The notes beneath the pieces are model-generated. The model ran no database searches. It saw only the letters and a program-made list of their open reading frames with translations, and was not told the DNA's origin. From positions 1 through 64,000 of the forward strand of contig CAZHOR010000009.1 in assembly GCA_964534325.1 (NCBI GenBank): DNA of 64,000 bases, given 5' to 3'. The position numbers and the translations under genes were made by a program. This document shows, piece after piece, positions 35,735-43,787 of this stretch; positions within the stretch are counted from its first letter, which is position 1, and each line of letters starts with the position of its first letter. The DNA is from JdFR-22 sp964534325. Lineage in GTDB: Archaea; Halobacteriota; Archaeoglobi; Archaeoglobales; Archaeoglobaceae.

Positions 35735-35861
35735 GAGGTGTCTCGCTTTGCTCAACACCTCTCTAACGTATCTACTAGAGTGTAAACTGTTGATTTACCT
35801 GCAGTAAGGGAAGGGGGTGGAGGGGGATCATGAGGTGCACTAGAAATTATGATTCACCCCC
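35735..35861. other. Gene-poor stretch 35532-35937 with two hairpins
   Basis: Arms gaggtgt (35735-35741) and acacctc (35755-35761) form one hairpin. gggggtg (35813-35819) and caccccc (35855-35861) form another. A 16-base sequence at 35863-35878, nearly palindromic, recurs at 53248-53263. A 21-codon frame at 35585-35650 has no support. The structures may belong to an RNA or to a decayed element. Confidence 0.3.
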
Positions 35862-35937
35862 ACAGAACGCATTTCTGGTTAATATAAAATTTCTGATAAG
35901 CCAAACCATAAATAATGAGTTATCTAATCTCTATTGG

Positions 35938-36708
35938 ATGTCTCGAGTAGTGGTTGCCCACCGGAAGCATCCTCGGATAGAAGATGTTCTGGAGCAACTC
36001 CCTTTACCGGATAAACAGAAAGTGGTTCTCAAGCCAAATCTGATCACCTCCTCCCCACCTCCCATAACCACCCCGGTAGAAACTGTTGAAGTCCTAACAA
36101 CCTATTATCGCGAAGCAGGACATGAGGTGGTGATAGCGGAGGGCTCGGGCTGGGGAGACACTTTAGAGATTATGGACGAACTGGGCTATACAAAACTGGA
36201 AAAATATGCTGCTCTGGTGGACCTCAATCAGGACGACTACGAGGTGAAGAAAGATCTGAATGCTCTTTTCCTTACAGAGTTCGAGTACACCAAAACCCTC
36301 AAGAACTCCTACCTGGTTTCGGTGCCGGTTTTAAAGCATCACTCCACCGCACAGGTAACTCTCTCCATGAAAAATCTCTTGGGAGCTACCCTGGGACAGA
36401 AGGGAAGGGTAGCCAAGAAAGGAAGGTTTCACAGGGCACTGGACGAATGCATTGTGGACATAAACTCTTATCTCCAACCTGATTTAGCCGTAATCGATGG
36501 GAGGACAGCAGGATTCGGAAGAGAGCTGTCTGCCAAACCCCAGGAGCTTAACAAGATCATATTTTCTCCGGATGTTGTAGCTGCCGATGCTGTAGGAGCC
36601 ACTTATCTTCAGAAGGACCCTCTATCTATAGGACACCTCATGCTTGCTGAGCAAAATGGTCTGGGAGTAGCGGACCCTCAACGCATCGAAGTGGTAGAAG
36701 AACAATAA
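35938..36708 (+). CDS. DUF362-domain protein
   Basis: About 256 residues. DUF362 landmarks: VVLKPNLITSSPPPITTPVE, VVIAEGSGWGDT, VPVLKHHSTAQVTLSMKNLL and PDLAVIDGRTAGFG. No ferredoxin Cys motifs are present, unlike many relatives. The role of the domain is unknown. I use the ATG at 35938, which lies about 28 bases after a TATA-like accataaataat; the longer frame from 35830 has no domain in its first 36 residues. Confidence 0.85.
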   Translation: MSRVVVAHRKHPRIEDVLEQLPLPDKQKVVLKPNLITSSPPPITTPVETVEVLTTYYREAGHEVVIAEGSGWGDTLEIMDELGYTKLEKYAALVDLNQDDYEVKKDLNALFLTEFEYTKTLKNSYLVSVPVLKHHSTAQVTLSMKNLLGATLGQKGRVAKKGRFHRALDECIVDINSYLQPDLAVIDGRTAGFGRELSAKPQELNKIIFSPDVVAADAVGATYLQKDPLSIGHLMLAEQNGLGVADPQRIEVVEEQ

Positions 36709-36777
36709 CACGATCAAATAAGATAAAAACAAAAACGAAAATAAAAAAAATAACGATAAGTACAGCTTTATCCCTGG

Positions 36778-37758
36778 ATGGTTGATATGCAGCTCAACAT
36801 ACCAGAACCCGTCTCTGGAGGTATAATCCTCTCATACAAGTGCACCAGCGGTTGCAGGCACTGCATGTACGCTTGCTCTCCTAAGTGGAGTGCTGACTGG
36901 ATGGATGTGAAGACGCTTGAAGAGGTCTTGTATCAGTTGAGGGGAAAGATACAGCCGGGGTTGAGCATTAACTCCGGGCTCCACTTCACCGGTGGCGAGC
37001 CTTTCCTCAACTTCGACCTTCTCCTCAAAGCTGTGGAGATGGCTCACGAGATCGGAATCCCTTCTATCTTCGCCGAAACGAGCTGTTACTGGTGTGACGA
37101 TGGTCAGGTGATTAAAGAAAGGTTCTCTCAACTGAAGGAGGCCGGAATGGAAGGAATGCTCATCAGCGTCAACCCATTTATTCTGGAGAACGTTCCCTTC
37201 GAGAAAACTGAAAGGGCCATAGAGGTTGGCCGGCAAGTCTTTGAGGACAAATTGATGATATACCAGCACTTCTACTATCAATTGTTCAAGCAGTTGAATG
37301 TTACAGGTACCATGCCCTTTGAAGTCCTGGAAGAGAGCATAAGGTATGCGGAAATGATACCCATGGGCAGAGCCCCTTATAAACTAAATTATTTATTCCA
37401 ACAATACCCTCCGGGCCAGTTCTTCGGCCATAACTGTGAGGAAGAATTGAGGAGGCAGTGGCACATCCATGTGGATAACTACTGCAACTACATACCCGCT
37501 TACTGCGGAGGAATATCTCTGGGGGATGCTCGCGACGTCAGCTCTATTCTTGAACTCGACCTGAATGATAAGCCGGTGTTGAAGGCGCTGGCAACGGACA
37601 TAAAGGAGTTATATGAGCTGGGTCTGGAATACGGTTACCAGCCGCTGGACAGCTATGTATCCAAATGCCATTTATGTGTGGACCTCAGGAAGCATCTGGT
37701 AGATAAGGACGATTTTCAGGAGCTGAAACCACAGGAATTTTATCGCCACCTGGAGTAA
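36778..37758 (+). CDS. Radical SAM protein
   Basis: 326 residues. The [4Fe-4S] motif is CTSGCRHCMYAC, with the CxxxCxxC pattern. LHFTGGEPFLNFDLLLKAVE holds the GGE motif that binds SAM. Further Cys residues (CNYIPAYCGG, KCHLCVDL) could bind an extra cluster, as in SPASM-like enzymes. The reaction is unknown. It stands alone. Confidence 0.88.
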   Translation: MVDMQLNIPEPVSGGIILSYKCTSGCRHCMYACSPKWSADWMDVKTLEEVLYQLRGKIQPGLSINSGLHFTGGEPFLNFDLLLKAVEMAHEIGIPSIFAETSCYWCDDGQVIKERFSQLKEAGMEGMLISVNPFILENVPFEKTERAIEVGRQVFEDKLMIYQHFYYQLFKQLNVTGTMPFEVLEESIRYAEMIPMGRAPYKLNYLFQQYPPGQFFGHNCEEELRRQWHIHVDNYCNYIPAYCGGISLGDARDVSSILELDLNDKPVLKALATDIKELYELGLEYGYQPLDSYVSKCHLCVDLRKHLVDKDDFQELKPQEFYRHLE

Positions 37759-37849
37759 TCTTATTCAGCATACAGTTCTTCATCAAACAAATTGTCAAGT
37801 ATTGTCTAAGTTAATATATTTATACAGGTTGGTACAACGATATGAGGAT

Positions 37850-38824
37850 ATGAGAACAGCATGGTTGAAGATAAGAATGGGACTTAGTGTAGTCCTTTTA
37901 TTCGCTATAATTTACGGATTATTGGTATTCGTAGCCACAGTTGCGGGAGTAGGCACGCCTATAGTGTATGCTATACTTGCCTTCTTGATTGTGGCGGGGC
38001 AGTTTTTCCTGGGCCCCAAGATGGTAGAAAAAACAATGAAGATCAAGTACGTCTCAGAGAACGAAGCACCAGAACTACACGGTATGGTGACCGAGCTTGC
38101 CATGAGAGCCGGTATTCCCAAGCCCAAGGTAGGGATTTCGGAAGTTCCCATACCCAATGCTTTCGCTTTCGGCACTTCCAAGAGCAACGCCAGAGTTTGT
38201 GTAACCAGAGAGCTGATGAAAGTTCTGAACAAGGATGAGCTGGAAGGTGTTCTGGCCCACGAGATATCCCACGTGAGGCACAGGGATATGGTGGTCATCA
38301 CTGCCTTAAGTGCAATACCCATGATAGCCTACATGGTCTACTTCAGCTTCCTCTTCTCTGGAATGTTCGGCGGTGGAGGCGACGATGAGTCTTCTATTCC
38401 TGCTCTGGGAATAGCCATAGTAGCATTCATCATATACTTCCTCACCAACCTGGTAGTCCTCTACGCATCTCGTATAAGAGAGTATTACGCCGATGCAGGC
38501 AGCGTGGAGCTGACCACCAAACCACAGGCACTCGCTTCTGCCCTCTACAAGATAGTTTATTCCAGTTCTAAAGTGGACAAGAAGAAAGTGAAGAAAGAGA
38601 TGGAGAGCATGAGAGCATTTTTCGCTGCAGATCCCATGAAAGCCAGCAGTGAAGTTAGGGACCTGCAGGATGCGGATAGGGACAGGAATGGAAGAATTGA
38701 CAGGGACGAGCTGGAATACTTCTCCCAGAGAGCTCAGATAAAGACCACTGACAGGATAATGGAGTTCTTCTCCACCCACCCCAACCCCGTTAGCAGAGTA
38801 AAGAGATTGGGTGGCTATCTCTAA
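37850..38824 (+). CDS. htpX: HtpX-like membrane zinc metalloprotease (M48) with an EF-hand loop
   Basis: About 324 residues. Two early membrane helices, then the zinc motif HEISH in LEGVLAHEISHVRHRDM, two more helices (ALSAIPMIAYMVYFSFLF; IAIVAFIIYFLTNLVVLY) and the Glu ligand region YYADAGSVEL. It cleaves damaged membrane proteins. Near the C-terminus (38675-38710) is a perfect 12-residue calcium EF-hand loop, DRDRNGRIDRDE, not a normal part of HtpX. ATG 37850 follows a TATA-like ttaatatatttatac; the TTG at 37802 is upstream of that box and cannot be used. Confidence 0.9.
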   Translation: MRTAWLKIRMGLSVVLLFAIIYGLLVFVATVAGVGTPIVYAILAFLIVAGQFFLGPKMVEKTMKIKYVSENEAPELHGMVTELAMRAGIPKPKVGISEVPIPNAFAFGTSKSNARVCVTRELMKVLNKDELEGVLAHEISHVRHRDMVVITALSAIPMIAYMVYFSFLFSGMFGGGGDDESSIPALGIAIVAFIIYFLTNLVVLYASRIREYYADAGSVELTTKPQALASALYKIVYSSSKVDKKKVKKEMESMRAFFAADPMKASSEVRDLQDADRDRNGRIDRDELEYFSQRAQIKTTDRIMEFFSTHPNPVSRVKRLGGYL

Positions 38825-38854
38825 TCATCTTTTTTATTATTTTCAATACTTGCT

Positions 38855-39481
38855 ATGGATATCGGCTATTGTGAGGAGTGCGGCTATTTTGAAGGTGAAT
38901 GCAGTTGTGGAAAAGGCAAAATCATTTTGGGGTCCGGAAAGAGGATTAAGGCCAGTAAGTTCCTTTCCGGGTTGCTCAGGCACTTCGCACCCGATTTTGG
39001 CTTGAAGGTGGACTCAGAGGGATGGGCAGACATAAATGAAGTGGCCAGGATAGTCAAAGAAAAGTCTGGGGCTGGAGTCAAAGAGATCGAAGCTCTTGCC
39101 GAACTCGACCCCAAGGGCAGATTCCAGGTCAGGAAGGGGAAGATAAGGGCAAGATACGGTCACAGCATAGACGTGAAGACCGACTGGACTGAGAGCGAGA
39201 AGGTACCGCCCACACTGTATCATGCTACAGATCCCCGCCGGTTGGGGGCTATTTTTGAAGAAGGATTACTGCCCATGAGCAGGAGAGAAGTGCACTTGAC
39301 TCTTGATCCCCAGGATGCCATAGAAGTGGGTAAAAGACACTCTAAAAAACCAGTCCTTTTGGAGATAGATGCCCAGAGAATGGCCCGCGATGGTTATAAG
39401 ATAAAAAAGAAGGGCGACATATACACCACTGACATGGTACCTCCCCCCTATATAACTTCTCACCAAAAGGAAAAACACTAA
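38855..39481 (+). CDS. kptA: RNA 2'-phosphotransferase (KptA/Tpt1)
   Basis: 208 residues. Removes a 2'-phosphate from RNA using NAD+. Conserved blocks are SKFLSGLLRHFAPDFGLKVD, GRFQVRKGKIRARYGHS, LYHATDPRRL and REVHLTL. A small zinc ribbon (YCEECGYFEGECSCGKGK) precedes the fold; archaeal members often carry such an N-terminus. Archaeal substrates are not known, since tRNA splicing there leaves no 2'-phosphate. Confidence 0.93.
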   Translation: MDIGYCEECGYFEGECSCGKGKIILGSGKRIKASKFLSGLLRHFAPDFGLKVDSEGWADINEVARIVKEKSGAGVKEIEALAELDPKGRFQVRKGKIRARYGHSIDVKTDWTESEKVPPTLYHATDPRRLGAIFEEGLLPMSRREVHLTLDPQDAIEVGKRHSKKPVLLEIDAQRMARDGYKIKKKGDIYTTDMVPPPYITSHQKEKH

Positions 39482-39574
39482 CATCCACCTAAAAATTGAA
39501 GTGCAAAGTCATAATGGGTTTAAAGGAAAACATAATTAGGACCATGGAATCCAGTTAAGTGTAGAGGTGAGGAT

Positions 39575-40483
39575 ATGAGGTCGAAATTGAATTCAAAATA
39601 TAAATCTATAATAGTCATTTTACTGGCTTTTACTTTACTGGGCTGTGCAGAGCAGGCCGGTCTGGGTAAACCCCAGATCAAGGGCTCGGTTAACCAATGG
39701 GGTGAGGTAACAGATTCAACAACGGAAGTGGTCACCAAAGTGAACGTCTATAATCCAAACCCCGTTTCACTGCCCCTTAAAAACGTTCTTACTACCATAT
39801 ACATGAACGATATAAAGATGGGTGAGGGTTCTGCCGTAAAGTCGGAGATCGGAGCCAACTCCAATTCCACTATAGTCATATCCACTGATATCCAGAATGA
39901 CAGGATATCTAAATGGTGGATCAGCCACATAAAAAACGATGAAGAATCTTCCATGGTCATGGAAGGTGACCTGGTCTTTGATTTGAAGGTAACTGAATTC
40001 AGTTATCCTATTGAAGAGACAAGCCAGGTTAAGACCGATATACTCGGCGGAATGAGTGTGAGCTCGCAGAAGATCGATTTAGCTGGTCCGGGGTCCATTA
40101 CCATAGAATCCGCTGAGTCCCAGTGGGGTGAGGTCAACCACAACTATACCCAGATCATGACCACAGTTAGAGTCCAGAACGACTATCCCGTGGAAATATC
40201 CATAGAGGAAATAAAATACTTGGTGGAGATAAACGGTATAAGACTTGCTGAAGACACAAGTGATGTGACCAAAGTTATCCAGCCGAACTCGGAGTCAGAG
40301 CTTTCTTTATCTACCAGGATGACGAATGATAAGCTTGAAGAGTGGTGGGTAACTCATGTAGAAAACGATGAGAGCTCAAAGATAAATACTACCGTTCAGG
40401 CTGTGGTCGAAGCGGGAGGTCAGGAATTCGAGTTCGATCTGGTGGATCAGCAATCACAATTCAATACCGAACTGCTGGGGTAA
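39575..40483 (+). CDS. Lipoprotein with two LEA14/WHy-like domains
   Basis: 302 residues. Lipobox TLLGC near residue 24. Two repeats of the LEA14/WHy beta-sandwich: one from about 35 (SVNQWGEVTDSTTEVVTKVN, VYNPNPVSLPLKNV, WWISHIKNDEESSM) and one from about 175 (ESQWGEVNHNYTQIMTTVRV, EEWWVTHVENDESS). LEA14 proteins are linked to desiccation and osmotic stress in plants; an archaeal role is not proved. It lies directly before the betaine synthesis genes, in line with an osmotic-stress theme. Confidence 0.85.
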   Translation: MRSKLNSKYKSIIVILLAFTLLGCAEQAGLGKPQIKGSVNQWGEVTDSTTEVVTKVNVYNPNPVSLPLKNVLTTIYMNDIKMGEGSAVKSEIGANSNSTIVISTDIQNDRISKWWISHIKNDEESSMVMEGDLVFDLKVTEFSYPIEETSQVKTDILGGMSVSSQKIDLAGPGSITIESAESQWGEVNHNYTQIMTTVRVQNDYPVEISIEEIKYLVEINGIRLAEDTSDVTKVIQPNSESELSLSTRMTNDKLEEWWVTHVENDESSKINTTVQAVVEAGGQEFEFDLVDQQSQFNTELLG

Positions 40484-40751
40484 AGGGATCGGCTTTCCTC
40501 TACAATTTAACAATATTTATTATTATATTAAATATTATTTTTTAAAGGCCCATAAGAAGATCCCCCGACCATGTAAGTATAGTAGAGGTGAATAAACTCT
40601 TATAGCTCTCTAAAACCACCTGAGAGGATGGAGACTGAAGCTATTTTATGAGGATTTTAAACCGGAAACCCTGCCAGTAGATGATAGCCTGAGTAATCCG
40701 GAGTGACGAATCCCTCTCATTAATTTGAACAAGACCTTATTCAGTGACATC

Positions 40752-40855
40752 TGACGTCGTTGATTAACATATGAACGGGAAATGCACGCCCTTTCGATTT
40801 AAAAATTTGGGGTGCATAAACCGTAAAACACTTAAACAAAGCCTCTGAGAGGAAA
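40752..40855 (+). promoter_or_regulatory. Shared promoter element, copy A, before the betaine synthesis genes
   Basis: This 104-bp sequence is nearly identical (about 11 differences) to 42985-43088. Bases 40762-40800 match without a break. Inside are the half-sites atgcac (40782-40787) and gtgcat (40812-40817), a dyad 24 bases apart. A TATA-like acttaaac at 40829-40836 is 34 bases before the ATG of the first gene, so most of the element lies upstream of the transcript and probably binds a regulator. The rest of the gap (40484-40751) has no gene. Confidence 0.85.
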
Positions 40856-40869
40856 AAATAGGTGTAAAC

Positions 40870-41724
40870 ATGGACGCCAACAAAGAACAGGATTTCGGCT
40901 CAGACCCCATAGCTGTCCGCGAAACGGACCACTACATTGATGAATACGTGGGCAGCTTTGCTGAAAGGTGGGATGAGCTTATTGATTGGGAAAGTAGAGG
41001 TAAAGGTGAAGAGAGATTCTTTATTGATGCTTTAAAGGATAGGGGGGTAAGAAAGGTACTGGATGTAGCCACAGGCACAGGCCACCATTCCGTTAGGTTA
41101 ATGCAGGAAGGATTCGATGTCACCAGTGTAGATGGCAGTCCGGCCATGCTGGCCAAGGCGTTCGAAAATGGAAAGAAATACGGGCTGATATTGCGGACGG
41201 TCAACGCAGACTGGAGGTGGCTGAGCAGAGATATACATGAAGAATTCGATGCCATAGTCTGTCTGGGCAACTCATTCACTCATCTCTTTAGGGAATGGGA
41301 TAGGAGAAGGTCGCTGTCTGAGTTCTACTCCAGGTTGAAACATGACGGAATTCTTATGCTGGACCAGAGGAACTACGATGCCATTATGGATAATCGAGAG
41401 CTGGACATCAAAAAATTGAAACACGGCTGCTCCGCCAATTTTGTGGGCTATTCCGACGATAAGCATACCTATTATTACTGTGGGAACAAAGTTTCTGCAT
41501 TCCCGGAGTACGTGGATAACGGTTTGTGCCGTTTCAGATATGAGTTCCCCGGTGGGGATGTCTATTATCTTAATATGTATCCCCTGAGAAAGCAATATGT
41601 GAGAAATTTAATGAGAGAAGTTGGTTTCCAGACCGTTGAGACATACGGTGATTTTAAACAGTCTTATACGGATGAAGAACCCGACTTTTTCATCCATATA
41701 GCTGAAAAAGAATATAGAGAATAG
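40870..41724 (+). CDS. gsmt: Glycine/sarcosine N-methyltransferase (GSMT)
   Basis: 284 residues. A SAM-dependent enzyme that turns glycine into sarcosine and dimethylglycine, the first steps of betaine synthesis in halophiles. Motif I is VLDVATGTGHHS (63-74). The family blocks SFAERWDELIDW, TVNADWRWLSRDIHEEFDAI, CLGNSFTHLFREWDRRRSL and LDQRNYDAIMDN are clear. Cytoplasmic. An aggtg lies six bases before the ATG. The second enzyme follows 65 bases later. The same gene pair is known from halophilic bacteria and the methanogen Methanohalophilus. Confidence 0.93.
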   Translation: MDANKEQDFGSDPIAVRETDHYIDEYVGSFAERWDELIDWESRGKGEERFFIDALKDRGVRKVLDVATGTGHHSVRLMQEGFDVTSVDGSPAMLAKAFENGKKYGLILRTVNADWRWLSRDIHEEFDAIVCLGNSFTHLFREWDRRRSLSEFYSRLKHDGILMLDQRNYDAIMDNRELDIKKLKHGCSANFVGYSDDKHTYYYCGNKVSAFPEYVDNGLCRFRYEFPGGDVYYLNMYPLRKQYVRNLMREVGFQTVETYGDFKQSYTDEEPDFFIHIAEKEYRE

Positions 41725-41789
41725 ATTAATAAAGGGATATAGACCAAGAATAGTATCTTTAGTTGCTGAAATAAGTTAAAGGAGGTAAT

Positions 41790-42635
41790 ATGATGAGTGA
41801 GGATGAAGAGAGCAAGGCGATAGAATCTGCCAAGAGTTATTATGATAGCGACGATGCAGATACTTTTTATTACACTATCTGGGGAGGAGAAGACCTGCAC
41901 CTCGGTATATACAAGACTCCGGACGAAAACATCTTTGATGCCAGCAGAAGAACGGTGGAGAGAATGGCATCAAAGCTCACCAACCTCGACGAAAACTCCA
42001 AGGTAATAGATCTGGGGTCTGGGTATGGAGGAGTTGCCAGATACCTGGCCAGAACATATGGATGTGAGGTTGTAGCCCTTAACCTCAGTGAGAAGGAGAA
42101 CGACAGGAACAGGCAAAAGAACAAGGAACAGGGTCTGGAAAACCTCATAGAAGTTGTTGACGGTAGTTTTGAGGAGCTACCATATCCGGATCAGCACTTT
42201 GACGTAGTATGGTCGGAAGACTCTTTCCTTCACTCCGGGAACAGGGAGAAAGTCGTTCAGGAGGCCGTTCGCGTTCTGAAGAGTGGGGGCGAGTTCGTTT
42301 TCACCGACCCCATGATGGCCGACGATTGTCCCGAAGGAGTTCTGCAGCCCATACTGGAGAGGATAAACCTGTCCACCATGGGATGCCCGTCTTTCTATAG
42401 AGAAACGGCTAAGAAACTGGGTTTAGAAGAAATAGGGTTTGAAGAGCTGACAGAGCACCTCATCAATCATTACAGCAGGGTCCATGATGAGACCGAAAGG
42501 AGAGAGGAAGATTTAAGGCAACATGGTGTAAGTCAGGCTTATATCGATCACATGAAGAAAGGTCTCAAGAACTGGGTTGACGGCGGTAAGAAAGGATATC
42601 TGGTGTGGGGCATCTTCCACTTCAGGAAGAAATAA
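41790..42635 (+). CDS. sdmt: Sarcosine/dimethylglycine N-methyltransferase (SDMT)
   Basis: 281 residues. Adds the last methyl groups to give glycine betaine. The start KSYYDSDDADTFYYTIWGGE, then DLHLGIYK, is the SDMT signature; motif I is VIDLGSGYGGVAR (72-84). FDVVWSEDSFLHSGNREKVV and the rest match the family. ggaggt lies four bases before the first ATG and seven before a second ATG at 41793, which may be the true start. It forms one operon with GSMT. Confidence 0.93.
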   Translation: MMSEDEESKAIESAKSYYDSDDADTFYYTIWGGEDLHLGIYKTPDENIFDASRRTVERMASKLTNLDENSKVIDLGSGYGGVARYLARTYGCEVVALNLSEKENDRNRQKNKEQGLENLIEVVDGSFEELPYPDQHFDVVWSEDSFLHSGNREKVVQEAVRVLKSGGEFVFTDPMMADDCPEGVLQPILERINLSTMGCPSFYRETAKKLGLEEIGFEELTEHLINHYSRVHDETERREEDLRQHGVSQAYIDHMKKGLKNWVDGGKKGYLVWGIFHFRKK

Positions 42636-42984
42636 CCTCATTTATTTAAACCCCATAATTTTTTCTTTTTAAATGGTTCTTTAACCGGTTTTCTGGAATT
42701 AAATTTTGTAGTGGAAATAATTCTGTTGGTTTAGAATATTAGTGAATATTTATAAACTTATAAAATATTTATTTTAATGAGCTTTTAAAAAGAATAGCAA
42801 AACATATATGTATAATGAAGATAAATAACGGTTATAAAGCTGTTAAAACAGAATTGCAGGGGAGAATGGTTACCTTTTCTACGAGGCACTGGATAAAGGA
42901 AACCTGCTAAATTCTGACAGCCTAACCAGAGGGGATGTATAAATCGATATCATCACTCGGTATAACACATACAATAGTCTTACA
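42636..42984. other. Gap between SDMT and element B
   Basis: AT-rich, no supported gene. T-runs around 42658-42672 may end the GSMT/SDMT message. A 31-codon frame at 42817-42912 has no ribosome site or family match. Confidence 0.3.
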
Positions 42985-43088
42985 TGATGTCGTCGATTAA
43001 CATATGAACGGGAAATGCACGCCCTTTCGATTTGAAAATTTGGGGTGTACAAACCGTTAAATACTTAAACAATACCTCTGAAGGGAAA
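42985..43088 (+). promoter_or_regulatory. Shared promoter element, copy B, before the corrinoid methyltransferase genes
   Basis: Second copy of the element at 40752-40855. The identical block is 42995-43033. The right half-site is gtgtac here (43045-43050) against gtgcat in copy A, so the dyad is weaker. TATA-like acttaaac at 43063-43070 is 35 bases before the ATG at 43105, the same spacing as in copy A. Confidence 0.85.
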
Positions 43089-43104
43089 TATGAATGGTGG
43101 TAAT

Positions 43105-43761
43105 ATGACTGGTGAAACTGAAAAAATTATTGAAGAACTTGAACAAGCAATACTGGAATTCGATAAAGATAAAGCCACCCAGGTGGCTCAAAAGGCAGTG
43201 GATAGCGGGGTAGATCCCGTTGAAGCTTTAAACAAAGGGGTCAGACCGGCCCTTGATACTGTGGGTAAAAAGTTTGAGGAAGGAGAATTCTTCATCATAC
43301 ATCTAGCTGCAGCCGGTGAGGCTGCGAGTGAAGTAATAAACAAAGTTCTCAGACCTGAAATCGAGAAGAAGGGAGAGACCATCACTGTTACTGGAAAATA
43401 TTTGATAGGAACAGTTGCTGGAGATATCCACGAGATAGGAAAGACTATTGTGAAGGCAATGCTGCTCTCTAACGGTTTTGATGTGGTTGATGTTGGTATG
43501 GATATACCATCCGAAACTTTTGTAGAAGAAGTCAAGAAGCAGAAACCGGATATTCTGGGGCTGTCTGCTCTGTTGAGCACAACGATCCCTGCTCAGAAGG
43601 AAGTCATCGAAGCTTTGAAGGAAGCAGGTTTAAGGGATCAGGTAAAGATCATGGTAGGCGGAGCCCCCGTCACTCAGGAATGGGCAGACCAGATAGGGGC
43701 TGACGCTTACGGTGCCGACGCTATTGATGCGGTTGAAAAAGCCAAGAAATTGATGAAATAA
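43105..43761 (+). CDS. Corrinoid protein, MttC/MtgC-like
   Basis: About 218 residues. Carries a B12-type cofactor that takes a methyl group from the substrate enzyme and passes it on. The N-terminal helical cap (VAQKAVDSGVDPVEALNKGV, KKFEEGEFFIIHLAAA) is followed by the cobalamin domain with GDIHEIGKTIV, whose His is the lower ligand, and SALLSTTIPAQKEVIEAL, VGGAPVTQEWADQIGADAYG. I take ATG 43105: ggtgg lies four bases before it, and the TATA spacing then equals that of copy A. ATG 43090 is the alternative. Confidence 0.92.
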   Translation: MTGETEKIIEELEQAILEFDKDKATQVAQKAVDSGVDPVEALNKGVRPALDTVGKKFEEGEFFIIHLAAAGEAASEVINKVLRPEIEKKGETITVTGKYLIGTVAGDIHEIGKTIVKAMLLSNGFDVVDVGMDIPSETFVEEVKKQKPDILGLSALLSTTIPAQKEVIEALKEAGLRDQVKIMVGGAPVTQEWADQIGADAYGADAIDAVEKAKKLMK

Positions 43762-43787
43762 TCCATATAGAATAGTGAGTTGATATT

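Noticed and set aside
42817..42912. 31-codon frame before element B
   Set aside because: TATA-like sequence is too close to the ATG, no ribosome site, no recognisable protein.
40752..43088. Riboswitch reading of the shared 104-bp element
   Set aside because: The TATA-like box sits at its 3' end in both copies, so most of the element would not be transcribed; a DNA control site fits better.
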